A DNA stretch of 12,089 nt from Flavobacterium sp. (GCA_024642295.1 JAHEBK010000018.1:1-12089), one strand, 5' to 3'; positions 1-8,497 are shown, numbered from the stretch's first letter. A program made the numbers and translations. The notes: a model not told the origin generated them from the sequence alone.

Positions 1-197
1 ATCTTTTCTAATCCTAGTTTGTGATTTGCTATAGGCAAAACTTCATCAATAGTATTCTGTTCCGTTTTATAACTAAAATTGGAGGTTTCAAGTCCAATTC
101 TGTCAATCATACCTGAACAGATTACCGTTCTTTCTGGCATGGTAATTAATTGGTATTTTATTGATGAACTTCCTGAGTTTATAATAACTATTTTCAT
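1..197 (-). CDS. ackA: Acetate kinase, N-terminal fragment (runs off left edge)
   Basis: This is the first 65 codons of acetate kinase, which interconverts acetyl phosphate + ADP and acetate + ATP in the cytoplasm. The reading frame starts at the ATG at 197-195 and stays open to the window edge. The N-terminus MKIVIINSGSSSIKY is the family signature. By family knowledge, Asn7, Ser10, Ser12 and Lys14 belong to the active-site and phosphate-binding region of the ASKHA fold. The rest of the enzyme (normally about 400 residues) lies outside. It follows pta on the same strand with an 83-bp gap, the usual pta-ackA order, so the two enzymes probably share a transcript. The gap contains a long inverted repeat that could alter relative expression. 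The identification is firm although only a sixth of the protein is visible. Confidence 0.95.
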   Translation of the reverse strand, partial: MKIVIINSGSSSIKYQLITMPERTVICSGMIDRIGLETSNFSYKTEQNTIDEVLPIANHKLGLEK

Positions 198-221
198 TTT
201 TATTTTTTAATGGTTTAACTA

Positions 222-275
222 GTTAATCGTTTATTTGTTTTACAGATTGAACGAATAAACAAATAAACGATTAAC
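222..275 (-). repeat. Perfect 19-bp inverted repeat in the pta-ackA gap
   Basis: Arms at 222-240 (GTTAATCGTTTATTTGTTT) and 257-275 are exact reverse complements and flank a 16-nt spacer. In the pta transcript the hairpin begins 5 nt after the pta stop codon and ends 24 nt before the ackA ATG. It is AT-rich and has no U-tract after it in the ackA direction, so it is not a typical intrinsic terminator. A 12-bp palindrome, TTAACTAGTTAA (215-226), overlaps one arm and offers an alternative fold. It may act as an mRNA processing or stability element or a weak attenuator; the function is inferred. Confidence 0.8.
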
Positions 276-280
276 CTATT

Positions 281-2374
281 TTATAATCCTTGCGCCTGAA
301 TTGCAGTAATCACTACCGTATTTATAATATCATCAACTGTACAGCCACGACTTAAATCATTTACAGGTTTGTTTAATCCCTGTAACATGGGCCCAATCGC
401 CAAAGCACCCGTTTCTCTTTGAACTGCTTTATAGGTATTATTTCCGGTATTCAAATCAGGAAAAATCAAGACACTTGCTTGACCTGCAACTTCAGAATTA
501 GGCATTTTACTTTTCCCAATTATTTTATCTACAGCTGCATCGTATTGAATAGGTCCTTCGATTTTTAAATCAGGACGTTTATGACGAACAATTTCTGTTG
601 CTTTTCGTACCTTATCTACTTCATCACCCTTACCGGATGAACCTGAGGAATAGGAAAGCATTGCAACCTTAGGTTCGATTCCAAAAGCCAAACTAGTATC
701 CGCAGATGAAATAGCAATTTCGGCTAATTGTTCCGCTGTTGGATTTGGATTGATAGCACAATCACCAAAGACAGAAACGCGATCTTCCAAACACATAAAA
801 AACACAGAAGATACAACTGTCGAATTAGGTTTGGTCTTGATAAACTGTAAAGCAGGTAAAATGGTATGCTGAGTGGTGTGTGCTGCTCCCGAAACCATTC
901 CGTCAGCATGACCTTTATAGACCATCATCGTTCCAAAATATGACACATCTTCCATTAAATCTTTAGCCATTCCCACTGTTACGTTTTTAGCTTTTCTAAG
1001 TTCATAATAAGTATTTACATAATCCTCATAATATGGCGATTCAATAGGATTGATGATAGCTATTTTTGAAAAATCAAAAGCAATTCCCAACTCATTTACT
1101 TTGTTTTCAATTTGTTTTTTGTTTCCAATAATTGAAATATCAACAACATCAATAGCTAACAATCGGGATGCCGCAATAATAATCCGATCATCAGTTCCCT
1201 CTGGTAAAACAATATGTTTTCGATGCTTTTTAGCACGTTTAACTAAATTATATTGAAACATTTTAGGCGTCATTCCTTCTGCTTCAAACGCACTAAGTTT
1301 ATCAGCTAATTGATCCACATCTACATATTTTTCAAAAGTAACAATTGAGGTTTCAATCTTGTGTGTATTGTCAGCATAAATTCTAGAATTAATATCTCCT
1401 ATTTTATTGGTTATCATATAAGTTCCTTCATTTACCGAAACAATAGGTACAACAGCTGTTAATCCTTCAATTAGCTTCAAAATACTATCTTCAGGTATGA
1501 TACCACCCGTTAAAATAATTCCTGAAACGGAAGGGTAATTAGCGGATTCATTAGCTTGTAGAGCACCTAGAATTATATCGGCTCGGTCACCTGGAGTAAT
1601 GACCAAAGAATTCTCTTTTAAGTGAACTAAATAATTACGCAATTGCATTGCTCCTACACTAAAATTACCAACTTCATTATTTAAGTATCCATTACCAAAT
1701 AGTACTTTGGCATCCAATACTTCTATGATTTCTTTTATAGTAGGATTCTTTAAACTTGATATTAAAGGAATAACGTTAACCAGAACTGTTGAAGGCAAAC
1801 TAGCTTTCAAACCATTGACAGCCAACTCTAAATTTTCAAATTTAACTTTATTACCAATTACAGCTAAAACATCGACTTCTTTAACCTTAAAACTATCATA
1901 AGCAAGATATAAACTATCCACAAATTCATCCAAGGTTTTCCCTACTCCAGAACCAACAATAATAGCAGGAATTCCTAAATTTTTGGCTATAAGAACATTC
2001 ATATCCAATTCGATAACGGTACCTTCACCACTAAAACTAGTTCCTTCGACTAAAACAAAATCATATTGTTCTTCTAAGCGTTTGAATTTTTCAATGATTA
2101 AATCCAAAACTTCACCAATTTTACCGCTATTTTTTTTCTTGATTAATTTGCTTTTAGTTACTGCATAAGCGTCTTCAAAATTAATATCTAAATTAAAATG
2201 AGAAATAACTGTTTCGATATGATTGTCTATCTTCCCATCTTCAAAGTCTTCAATTATAGGTCTAAAATAGCCCACTTTTGCAGTTTTACCCATCAATATG
2301 CTCATCAATCCTAGAGCAATAATAGACTTACCGCTATTAAATTCACTTGTTGCTACGTATATGGCCTTGTTCAT
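281..2374 (-). CDS. pta: Phosphate acetyltransferase, long three-domain form
   Basis: Converts acetyl-CoA + phosphate to acetyl phosphate + CoA, the first step of acetate overflow and a source of acetyl phosphate. At 697 residues it matches the long E. coli-type Pta (about 710). Residues 1-210 form a BioD/P-loop-like domain with a degenerate Walker A (SEFNSGKS, 10-17, first Gly missing) and a Walker-B-like FVLVEGTSF (106-114). Residues 215-325 resemble the DRTGG regulatory domain. The catalytic PTA domain spans about 370-697 with VLPEGTDDR (389-397), SYSSGSSGKG (574-583), FPDLNTGN (638-645), GPMLQG (661-666) and NDLSRGC (672-678). It starts at an ATG 48 bp after corA and precedes ackA. No convincing TAnnTTTG box lies in the 48-bp gap, so it may be read from corA or from a promoter inside corA. 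The frame is intact. Confidence 0.97.
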   Translation of the reverse strand: MNKAIYVATSEFNSGKSIIALGLMSILMGKTAKVGYFRPIIEDFEDGKIDNHIETVISHFNLDINFEDAYAVTKSKLIKKKNSGKIGEVLDLIIEKFKRLEEQYDFVLVEGTSFSGEGTVIELDMNVLIAKNLGIPAIIVGSGVGKTLDEFVDSLYLAYDSFKVKEVDVLAVIGNKVKFENLELAVNGLKASLPSTVLVNVIPLISSLKNPTIKEIIEVLDAKVLFGNGYLNNEVGNFSVGAMQLRNYLVHLKENSLVITPGDRADIILGALQANESANYPSVSGIILTGGIIPEDSILKLIEGLTAVVPIVSVNEGTYMITNKIGDINSRIYADNTHKIETSIVTFEKYVDVDQLADKLSAFEAEGMTPKMFQYNLVKRAKKHRKHIVLPEGTDDRIIIAASRLLAIDVVDISIIGNKKQIENKVNELGIAFDFSKIAIINPIESPYYEDYVNTYYELRKAKNVTVGMAKDLMEDVSYFGTMMVYKGHADGMVSGAAHTTQHTILPALQFIKTKPNSTVVSSVFFMCLEDRVSVFGDCAINPNPTAEQLAEIAISSADTSLAFGIEPKVAMLSYSSGSSGKGDEVDKVRKATEIVRHKRPDLKIEGPIQYDAAVDKIIGKSKMPNSEVAGQASVLIFPDLNTGNNTYKAVQRETGALAIGPMLQGLNKPVNDLSRGCTVDDIINTVVITAIQAQGL

Positions 2375-2422
2375 TGGTGTCTATTTTCAATTTTTAATGT
2401 GTTATAAATTAATCAATTTATC

Positions 2423-3490
2423 TTAAAACCATTTCCTTTTTTTGAAATGAAATACCATCAATACACCTATGAGAAACATTATTGAAATTACGATGTAATA
2501 TCCATTTTCATATTTCAATTCGGGCATATTTTCAAAATTCATTCCGTAAACACCAACAATAAATGTCATTGGAATGAATATGGCTGAAATCACAGTCAAT
2601 GTTTTCATAATTTCATTCATCTTGTGTGCTTGTGACGAAAAAAAGAAATTTGAAGCACTTTCTAGGATTCCCATATCCGATTCAATTTGCTCTAAAAGCT
2701 CCAAACTTTTTTGATATAATCTCGAAAAATAATTATAGGTTTCAGGTTCGATTATAGAAAAGCTTTCATCTTCTTTTAAGCTCTTAATTGCTAATAAAGA
2801 ATCTCTAAGTGGTATTATAGATCTTTTTAAGAAATTAAAATTATCTCGATGTTTTTCAATATTCACTAAAATCTCTGGATTAGAACTTGTTTTAGAAAGT
2901 ACAATCAACTGCTCCACCTTATCCTCTTCATTTTCTATTGTAATATAAAAATTTTCCATAATAGCATCTAAAAGTAAATAGAGTAAATAATCTACTTTTT
3001 TAGAACGAACAATACCTGAATGAGACCGAATTCGTTCCCTAATATGTGTAAAAAAATCACTCCTTTTCTCTTGAAAAGAAATTAAAACACTGTCTTTTAA
3101 TAAAAAACTAATTTGCTCTACATTAATATTATCGGAATGCTCTGTGGGAAGTAATGATTTAATGTTAAAAAATAAAGTATTGGAAAACTCTTCTACCTTA
3201 GTTCTTCTAGTAGTATTTAAAATATCTGAAAGAATAAAATGGTCTATTTTAAAATAGGAACCTATACGTTCAATCAATTCAATATCATTTAATCCGTGAA
3301 GGTTAAGCCAATTGTTTTTTGATTGGTCTATTTTTTTAAAATTTTCTATCAAAAATTCACCATCTTCACTAAATATTACATCATCATATAAAAACAACTG
3401 CAATTGAGATTGAAATTGTTTGTGTTTACCTGTATATTCTAATGGATTTGATTGTGTCTTGCGAACTTTTTTAAATTTTATTTTTCTCAT
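2423..3490 (-). CDS. corA: CorA-family Mg2+/Co2+ transport protein
   Basis: A homopentameric inner-membrane channel for Mg2+ (also Co2+ or Ni2+), by family. The 355-residue length is typical. Residues 1-290 form the soluble cytoplasmic funnel, ending in a long, charged helical stretch (about 180-295) that would be the stalk helix. Two membrane segments lie at the C-terminus: TM1 at about 297-315 and TM2 at about 330-347. TM1 is followed directly by the signature YGMNFENMPE (315-324; GMN selectivity motif 316-318). The protein ends in a basic cytoplasmic tail, KKRKWF. It starts at ATG and lies 165 bp downstream of the sensor kinase gene on the same strand. That gap shows no clear terminator and only one-mismatch promoter boxes. 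The 48-bp gap to pta suggests possible co-transcription, though no functional link to acetate metabolism is evident. Confidence 0.96.
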   Translation of the reverse strand: MRKIKFKKVRKTQSNPLEYTGKHKQFQSQLQLFLYDDVIFSEDGEFLIENFKKIDQSKNNWLNLHGLNDIELIERIGSYFKIDHFILSDILNTTRRTKVEEFSNTLFFNIKSLLPTEHSDNINVEQISFLLKDSVLISFQEKRSDFFTHIRERIRSHSGIVRSKKVDYLLYLLLDAIMENFYITIENEEDKVEQLIVLSKTSSNPEILVNIEKHRDNFNFLKRSIIPLRDSLLAIKSLKEDESFSIIEPETYNYFSRLYQKSLELLEQIESDMGILESASNFFFSSQAHKMNEIMKTLTVISAIFIPMTFIVGVYGMNFENMPELKYENGYYIVISIMFLIGVLMVFHFKKRKWF

Positions 3491-3655
3491 TCTAAATGAT
3501 ATTTACAGTAATATTACGAAAAATAAAATCAAAAACCGAACACTTCTCATTCAATTAAAAGATCTTAAAACTAAATAGTAATCAGTTATTTCGAGCTGAA
3601 TTTGCTAAAATAATTTGGTGTATTTTTTAGATAAATAATACAAACAAGAGTAGTA

Positions 3656-5866
3656 CTATACTTTGTAAATAAGTTGGTTAATAGTTTTGAATAAAATATT
3701 TGATTCAAAAGGTTTTACAATAATATCATTCATTCCAACAGCCAATGCTTGCTCTATAATTTCTTCTTTATTAAAAGCAGTTAGTGCTATTATGGGTGCT
3801 GTAACTCCCTTTGAACGAATAATTTTTGAAGCTTCAAAACCGTTCATTTCAGGCATGTTAATATCCATTAAAATAATATCAAATGGATTTTTTTGTACAA
3901 TATCTATGGCGTCTTTTCCTGAATTTACTACTGAACATTTATAGTTTCTTTTTTCAATAATTTTTCTAGTAACCATACAATTTATAACATTATCATCAAC
4001 AATTAAAACAGTAAAAACTTGACCTGAAGACAAGTCTACTACAATGTTATTGATAATCTCATTGGTTTTAACAATGTCAGAATCAAACGCTATTGTAAAA
4101 GAAAAAGTAGTTCCTTTTCCCAAATCGCTTTCGATTTCAATTGTACTTCCAAATAACTCTAATAACTTTTTTACAATAGGCAACCCTAATCCAGTTCCTT
4201 GGTAATCAATTTCTTTTCTTCCAACCTGAGTAAATGTATCAAACACTTTTGCCTGGTCTTCTTTAGCAATACCAACTCCTGTATCCTTGATTTTGAATTC
4301 TATATGATGTTTTAGACCTTCTTTTTTTATCAATTTAGCAGAAATAGTTACAACTCCATCATTTGTGAATTTCAATGCATTGCTTACCAAATTAATTAAT
4401 ACTTGAGAAAATCTCAATTTATCTCCAATCAAAAACTCTGGGATGTCTTTGTCAATATTCGTTTGTATTGTATTGTTGTGATTCTTTGCAATAAAAGATA
4501 ACGAATTAACAATCATTTCAATTTCATCAGAAATATTAAAGGTTAATTCTTCTAATACGATTCTGTTTTCTTCTATTTTATTTATTTGTAATACATCATT
4601 TATCAATGACAATAAATACCTTGCGGAGAATTTTAACGACGCAAGATGAGGACTATTTTCTAATTCTTTGTGCTCTTCTAATAACATATTTGTAATACCT
4701 ACAACTCCATATAAAGGAGTACGTAACTCGTGACTGATAGTTGAAACGAATTGAGATTTTAGCATCGAAGCTTCAATAGCTTTTTCTTTTGCTAAGGTTA
4801 ATTCTGCATTTGCAAGGGTTAAATCTGAATTTGCTTTTTTCTTAAATAAGTAATTCTTGTACAAAGTGTACAATTGTAGTAGTAGTATACAAATGACAAC
4901 TATGAAAAGTAAAACAATAATTTTTGACTTTTTTAAATTTTGATATTGTAAACTATTTTCTGCTGTAATAGTATCTACTTTTCTTTTATATTCATCTAAT
5001 TCAACGTTAATACCAACTAATTTTGCCCTTTTAATATTTAGTGAATTATTAATTTCTTTAGTTAATTTATTATACTTCACTAAGTATAAATAAGCCTTTT
5101 TAAAATCTTTTATTTTAAATAAATAATTAGAATATTTTAAAAATGAGAATGATAAATCAGTTTTATTTTTTGTTTCCAAACCGACTTGAATTGCTTTCAA
5201 AAAGTAAGCATCTGCTTTAGAGTGTTGGTTGATATAGCCATTATACATTCCATTTAGCATATTTAAAACAACTAAATTAGATTCGTTTCCATAATTAAGT
5301 TTGTGATTATTTACATATTCTAAATAAATTTTTCCTTTATCAAATTGATTAATATCAAAATAGGCCCGAGCAATCTTTAATTTGGTATAAAATATTCGAC
5401 TTGAGTCATTGTTTTTTTCGCTAAACAATAGGGATTCATTAAAATAAGAAATTCCAGCTGTATAATCCTTCTTTTCAAAACAATAGATATTTCCAAGATT
5501 ATTGTTAATCCAGTTTTTAACCGTATCGTTTTTGGCTAAATTGGCAAACTCTAAACCTTTTTTATAATACAAAATAGCTTTATCAAACTCTGATAATTGT
5601 TCGTAATTGGCCCCAATAGTATTGTATGATCTAGCAATCAAGAAGTTATCTTTTCTAGCTATAGCATAATGTAAAGCCAATCTAGAAGTAGTAAACGATT
5701 TTTCGAAATTAGATTCGTGGAGTAAATCAGAAGCTTCTGTAGTTAATTTTAGAATTTCTTTTCTTGAAGGAATACTTTTTAGTGCATTTTTAGCATTAGT
5801 AATAGTCGCATTGCCAAAAATTGACCATGATAAAAATATGATGAATGAAATTCTTAGTTTAAACAT
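3656..5866 (-). CDS. TPR-sensor hybrid histidine kinase with C-terminal receiver
   Basis: A 736-residue membrane two-component hybrid kinase. Domain order: signal peptide (1-25); periplasmic TPR-like helical repeats (about 78-271); coiled region; one transmembrane helix (about 314-335); signalling coiled coil (340-370); HisKA with H-box SHELRTP and phospho-acceptor His379; HATPase_c with N-box Asn496, G1 DTGVG (528-532) and G2 GTGLGL (557-562); receiver domain (about 617-733) with Asp624/Asp625, phospho-acceptor Asp668 and Lys718. All catalytic residues are present. There is no HPt or DNA-binding output domain and no response regulator gene beside it, so the partner must be encoded elsewhere. 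A good Bacteroidetes promoter precedes it, 73 bp from the symporter gene. The signal sensed is unknown; a link to the adjacent transporter is only positional. Confidence 0.95.
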   Translation of the reverse strand: MFKLRISFIIFLSWSIFGNATITNAKNALKSIPSRKEILKLTTEASDLLHESNFEKSFTTSRLALHYAIARKDNFLIARSYNTIGANYEQLSEFDKAILYYKKGLEFANLAKNDTVKNWINNNLGNIYCFEKKDYTAGISYFNESLLFSEKNNDSSRIFYTKLKIARAYFDINQFDKGKIYLEYVNNHKLNYGNESNLVVLNMLNGMYNGYINQHSKADAYFLKAIQVGLETKNKTDLSFSFLKYSNYLFKIKDFKKAYLYLVKYNKLTKEINNSLNIKRAKLVGINVELDEYKRKVDTITAENSLQYQNLKKSKIIVLLFIVVICILLLQLYTLYKNYLFKKKANSDLTLANAELTLAKEKAIEASMLKSQFVSTISHELRTPLYGVVGITNMLLEEHKELENSPHLASLKFSARYLLSLINDVLQINKIEENRIVLEELTFNISDEIEMIVNSLSFIAKNHNNTIQTNIDKDIPEFLIGDKLRFSQVLINLVSNALKFTNDGVVTISAKLIKKEGLKHHIEFKIKDTGVGIAKEDQAKVFDTFTQVGRKEIDYQGTGLGLPIVKKLLELFGSTIEIESDLGKGTTFSFTIAFDSDIVKTNEIINNIVVDLSSGQVFTVLIVDDNVINCMVTRKIIEKRNYKCSVVNSGKDAIDIVQKNPFDIILMDINMPEMNGFEASKIIRSKGVTAPIIALTAFNKEEIIEQALAVGMNDIIVKPFESNILFKTINQLIYKV

Positions 5867-5883
5867 ACACAGGAGCTATAATT

Positions 5884-5915
5884 CAAATATACATTAAAAA
5901 TTGTTTTACGACCAA
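5884..5915 (-). promoter_or_regulatory. Predicted Bacteroidetes-type promoter for the hybrid kinase gene
   Basis: Reading the minus strand, the -7 box TATATTTG (5891-5884) fits TAnnTTTG exactly. A TTG (-33 element) lies at 5915-5913 with a 21-nt spacer, within the range known for Flavobacterium. The predicted start is roughly 11-13 nt before the ATG at 5866, giving a very short leader with no Shine-Dalgarno sequence. This is the best promoter match in the window. Confidence 0.65.
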
Positions 5916-5939
5916 TAAAAAATAGTTTCTAATTAGTTA

Positions 5940-7223
5940 TTACACTTCTCTTGGAGTGTTTAATTTTCCTACGGATTTGGCTACTATTGTAGCTATCGTT
6001 GCATCACTTGTAATATTCACCACAGTTCTACACATATCTAAAGGTCTATCAATAGCAAAAATAAGTGCTAATCCTGCCTCAGGAATACCAGCTTGTCCAA
6101 GTACAATTACAAGCATAACCATACCTGCACTTGGCACAGCAGCTGAACCTATTGATGCCAAAGTTGCAGTAACTACAATCATTAATTGTGTATTCAAATC
6201 TAATGGATTAGGCAACATCGCTTGAGCAATAAAAATGGCCGCTACTGCTTGATACAAGCTGGTTCCATCCATATTTACGGTAGCTCCTAGAGGCAATACA
6301 AAACTAGAAACTTCTTCGTCAACCCCTAAATTTTCGGTAACACATTCCATTGTCACGGGTAAAGTGGCGGCACTTGAACTCGTTGAAAAAGCAAGTAACT
6401 GAGCGGGGGCAATTGCTTTAAAAAAAGTAATAGGATTTACTTTAGCAAAAAGCAATAACAAGCTTGGGTATAAAATAAATACCATTAATAATAATCCCAA
6501 TAGAACTGTTAATCCATAAATACCCAAAGCTTCCAAAGTAGAAAAATCAGGTATTTCAACCATTAAGGCTGCCATTAATGCAAAAACGCCATAAGGAGAA
6601 AATAGCATAACAATATCAATAATTTTCAGAATAACATCATTCATTCCTTTGAAGAAATCAACAACTGGTTTTGCTTTTTCTTCTTCTATTAATATTAAAC
6701 CAATTCCTATTAGAATAACAAAAAAAATCACTTGAAGCATGCTTCCATTATCCGATAATGAGTTAAAAATATTATCTGGAACAATATCAACTAAAGGTTG
6801 GAGCGGACCACTCGTTTTGGCTTTATCAGCTAATTCAATTTTTTGAGAAGCATCGCCTGAAAAATTTTCAAGTAAACTTTTTCGAGAACTTTCATTAATA
6901 TAACTTCCTGGTTTAATAATATTAGCTAATATTAATCCCAAACTTACAGCAATAACGGTAGTGCACAAGTAAAACAAAACAGTTCTACCGCCTAATTTAG
7001 ACAGTTTTGAAATATCTTTTAAATCTGCCAATCCTACAATTAATGAAACAACAATTAATGGAACGGCAATCATTTTAAGCAGGTTGATAAAAACAGTACC
7101 AAATGGTTTTATCCAATCGACCACTATTCCTTTCTGCTCTAAGTTTTTCATTATTAAACCAAAAACCAATCCTAGAATCATTCCGATTAAGATTTTCCAA
7201 TGTAAAGCTATTTTATCTATCAT
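5940..7223 (-). CDS. Na+- or H+-coupled dicarboxylate/acidic amino acid symporter (DAACS family)
   Basis: A 427-residue inner-membrane transporter of the GltP/DctA/GltPh family, with the elevator fold and eight helices plus two re-entrant hairpins. Visible landmarks are the serine-rich HP1 tip FSTSSSAATLP (279-289), NMDGT (317-321, TM7, cation binding), the HP2 segment around SIGSAAVPSAG (357-367), and the TM8 motif DRPLDMCRTVVN (392-403). Asp392, Asp396, Arg399, Thr400 and Asn403 align with GltPh Asp390, Asp394, Arg397, Thr398 and Asn401. Arg399 is the residue that binds the distal carboxylate, so the substrate is likely glutamate, aspartate or a C4-dicarboxylate rather than a neutral amino acid. 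The exact substrate and coupling ion cannot be read from sequence. It lies between aroC and the hybrid kinase gene on the same strand. The ATG at 7223 gives a start of normal length for the family. Confidence 0.93.
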   Translation of the reverse strand: MIDKIALHWKILIGMILGLVFGLIMKNLEQKGIVVDWIKPFGTVFINLLKMIAVPLIVVSLIVGLADLKDISKLSKLGGRTVLFYLCTTVIAVSLGLILANIIKPGSYINESSRKSLLENFSGDASQKIELADKAKTSGPLQPLVDIVPDNIFNSLSDNGSMLQVIFFVILIGIGLILIEEEKAKPVVDFFKGMNDVILKIIDIVMLFSPYGVFALMAALMVEIPDFSTLEALGIYGLTVLLGLLLMVFILYPSLLLLFAKVNPITFFKAIAPAQLLAFSTSSSAATLPVTMECVTENLGVDEEVSSFVLPLGATVNMDGTSLYQAVAAIFIAQAMLPNPLDLNTQLMIVVTATLASIGSAAVPSAGMVMLVIVLGQAGIPEAGLALIFAIDRPLDMCRTVVNITSDATIATIVAKSVGKLNTPREV

Positions 7224-7254
7224 TTTAATACCATTTTAATATGTTGTAAAAGAA

Positions 7255-7296
7255 AAAGGTGTGCATAATTTTCTAAGAAACTAATGCAACACCTTT
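7255..7296 (-). terminator. Hairpin with U-rich tail: aroC terminator or symporter leader element
   Basis: Arms AAAGGTGTGCAT (7255-7266) and ATGCAACACCTTT (7284-7296) pair over 12 bp with one bulged A. On the minus strand the stem is followed by TTCTTTT, consistent with an intrinsic terminator 37 nt after the aroC stop. A predicted -7 box for the symporter gene abuts its upstream side, so the hairpin may also insulate the symporter gene from aroC read-through. Confidence 0.65.
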
Positions 7297-7304
7297 CAAA
7301 AATA
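7297..7304 (-). promoter_or_regulatory. Predicted -7 box for the symporter gene
   Basis: On the minus strand TATTTTTG (7304-7297) fits TAnnTTTG exactly. The -33 position, 19 nt upstream, reads TTA rather than TTG, so the match is partial. The expected start near 7290 would lie inside the upstream arm of the 7255-7296 hairpin and give a leader of about 65 nt. Confidence 0.45.
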
Positions 7305-7333
7305 AGCTATAAACCTTTTAAACTAAGTCTAAA

Positions 7334-8395
7334 TTATTTATATGTTTTATTGATCAAATAAAAATCAGCTAGAACTATCGCTGCCATTGCTTCAACAATA
7401 GGCACCGCACGAGGTACTACACAAGGATCATGACGACCTTTCCCGGTCATCTCCGTGATATTTCCTTTATTATCTAATGATTCTTGTTTTTTCATGATTG
7501 TTGCTACTGGTTTGAAAGCTACTCTAAAATAAATATCCATTCCGTTACTAATTCCCCCTTGAATTCCTCCAGAAAGATTGGTTATAGTTGTTCCGTCAGG
7601 ATTATACAAATCGTTATGTTCGCTTCCTTTCATTTTAGAACCACAAAAACCGCTACCAAATTCAAAACCTTTTACAGCATTGATAGAAAGCATGGCTTTA
7701 CCAAGCTCAGCATGTAATTTATCAAAAACAGGCTCTCCTAATCCGATTGGCACATTTTGAATCACACAAGTTACAGTTCCACCAACGGTATCACCTTCTT
7801 TACGTATTTCACGAATGTATTCTTCCATCTCAGCAGCTAAAGCTTCATCTGGACAACGTACAGGATTGCTTTCAATTTTAGAAAAATCTAATTCTTGATA
7901 TGGTTTCTCTAAATAGATAGGTCCTACAGAAGAAACGTAAGCATTGATTTTAATGTCAGAAAGCATTTGTTTTGCAACAGCACCTGCTACTACTCTACTT
8001 GCCGTTTCACGAGCTGAACTTCTTCCGCCTCCGCGATAGTCTCTAGAACCATATTTTTGATCATAAACATAGTCGGCATGACTTGGTCTATAATTGTCTT
8101 TGATATGAGAGTAATCGTCAGATTTTTGATTGGTATTTGGAATTATAAATCCAATAGGCGTTCCAGTAGTTTTACCTTCAAAAATACCCGACAAAAATTG
8201 AACATCATCTGGTTCTTTTCTTTGAGTTACAATTGCCGACTGACCCGGTTTTCTTCTTGACATTTCCAATTGAATAGCATCAAAATCTAATGTAATACCT
8301 GATGGACATCCATCTATTATTCCACCTAAAGCTTCTCCGTGTGATTCTCCGAATGTTGTTAATCTAAATAGTGTACCGTAGCTATTTCCTGCCAT
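7334..8395 (-). CDS. aroC: Chorismate synthase
   Basis: Catalyses the last shikimate-pathway step, EPSP to chorismate + phosphate, using reduced FMN; a cytoplasmic tetramer by family. The 353-residue length is typical. Conserved blocks are all present: [18 protein letters not shown] (3-20), GIIDGCPSG (25-33), RRKPGQS (47-53), the NYRPSHADY stretch (101-109) leading into [11 protein letters not shown] (about 119-129), GSEHND (257-262), [10 protein letters not shown] (276-285) and GRHDPC (about 320-325). The ATG at 8395 is the natural start. An exact TAnnTTTG box lies 17 nt upstream, and a hairpin with a U-rich tail follows the stop. It appears to be a single-gene unit, divergent from the LpxH-like gene; no other shikimate gene is in the window. 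Confidence 0.97.
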   Translation of the reverse strand: MAGNSYGTLFRLTTFGESHGEALGGIIDGCPSGITLDFDAIQLEMSRRKPGQSAIVTQRKEPDDVQFLSGIFEGKTTGTPIGFIIPNTNQKSDDYSHIKDNYRPSHADYVYDQKYGSRDYRGGGRSSARETASRVVAGAVAKQMLSDIKINAYVSSVGPIYLEKPYQELDFSKIESNPVRCPDEALAAEMEEYIREIRKEGDTVGGTVTCVIQNVPIGLGEPVFDKLHAELGKAMLSINAVKGFEFGSGFCGSKMKGSEHNDLYNPDGTTITNLSGGIQGGISNGMDIYFRVAFKPVATIMKKQESLDNKGNITEMTGKGRHDPCVVPRAVPIVEAMAAIVLADFYLINKTYK

Positions 8396-8411
8396 TATTA
8401 TTAATTTTGAA

Positions 8412-8419
8412 CAAAAGTA
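8412..8419 (-). promoter_or_regulatory. Predicted -7 box for aroC
   Basis: On the minus strand TACTTTTG (8419-8412) is an exact TAnnTTTG match ending 16 nt before the aroC ATG. No TTG is seen at the expected -33 position, where the sequence is a run of A and T, so the call rests on the -7 element and its position. Confidence 0.45.
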
Positions 8420-8474
8420 CTATTTTAGTTTTAAATTTTTAAATTTAAACTTTAAAAAACATCGTGAAAATCTT

Positions 8475-8497
8475 GACGTTGTGTTAATATTAACGTC
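8475..8497. promoter_or_regulatory. Operator-like palindromes in the divergent aroC/lpxH-like region
   Basis: GACGTT (8475-8480) and AACGTC (8492-8497) form a dyad with an 11-nt spacer. A perfect 12-bp palindrome GTTAATATTAAC (8483-8494) overlaps it. The region sits between two divergent start codons, where a shared regulator could bind. No exact TAnnTTTG box for the rightward gene is visible; the nearest candidates each miss one base. Confidence 0.3.

Noticed and set aside
281..2374. Pta N-terminal region as a separate dethiobiotin synthetase (BioD) fusion.
   Set aside because: The degenerate P-loop followed by a DRTGG-like domain is the normal architecture of long Pta enzymes, not a new fusion.
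2404..2421. Hairpin ATAAATT-AATC-AATTTAT between corA and pta as a terminator.
   Set aside because: Only seven A/T pairs and no U-tract; too weak to call.
3491..3655. Search for a terminator or promoter in the 165-bp gap between the kinase gene and corA.
   Set aside because: Only one-mismatch -7 boxes and 4-5 bp stems were seen; nothing supportable.
7220..7234. A four-codon upstream ORF (ATG GTA TTA AAA TGA, minus strand) whose stop overlaps the symporter ATG as ATGA.
   Set aside because: The sequence is a short AT-rich repeat of TATTAAAATG and there is no independent sign of translation; likely chance.
7484..8260. Plus-strand open frames opposite aroC (7484-7717, 7578-7760, 8057-8260).
   Set aside because: They are antisense to strongly conserved aroC codons and their translations show no domain or plausible start context.
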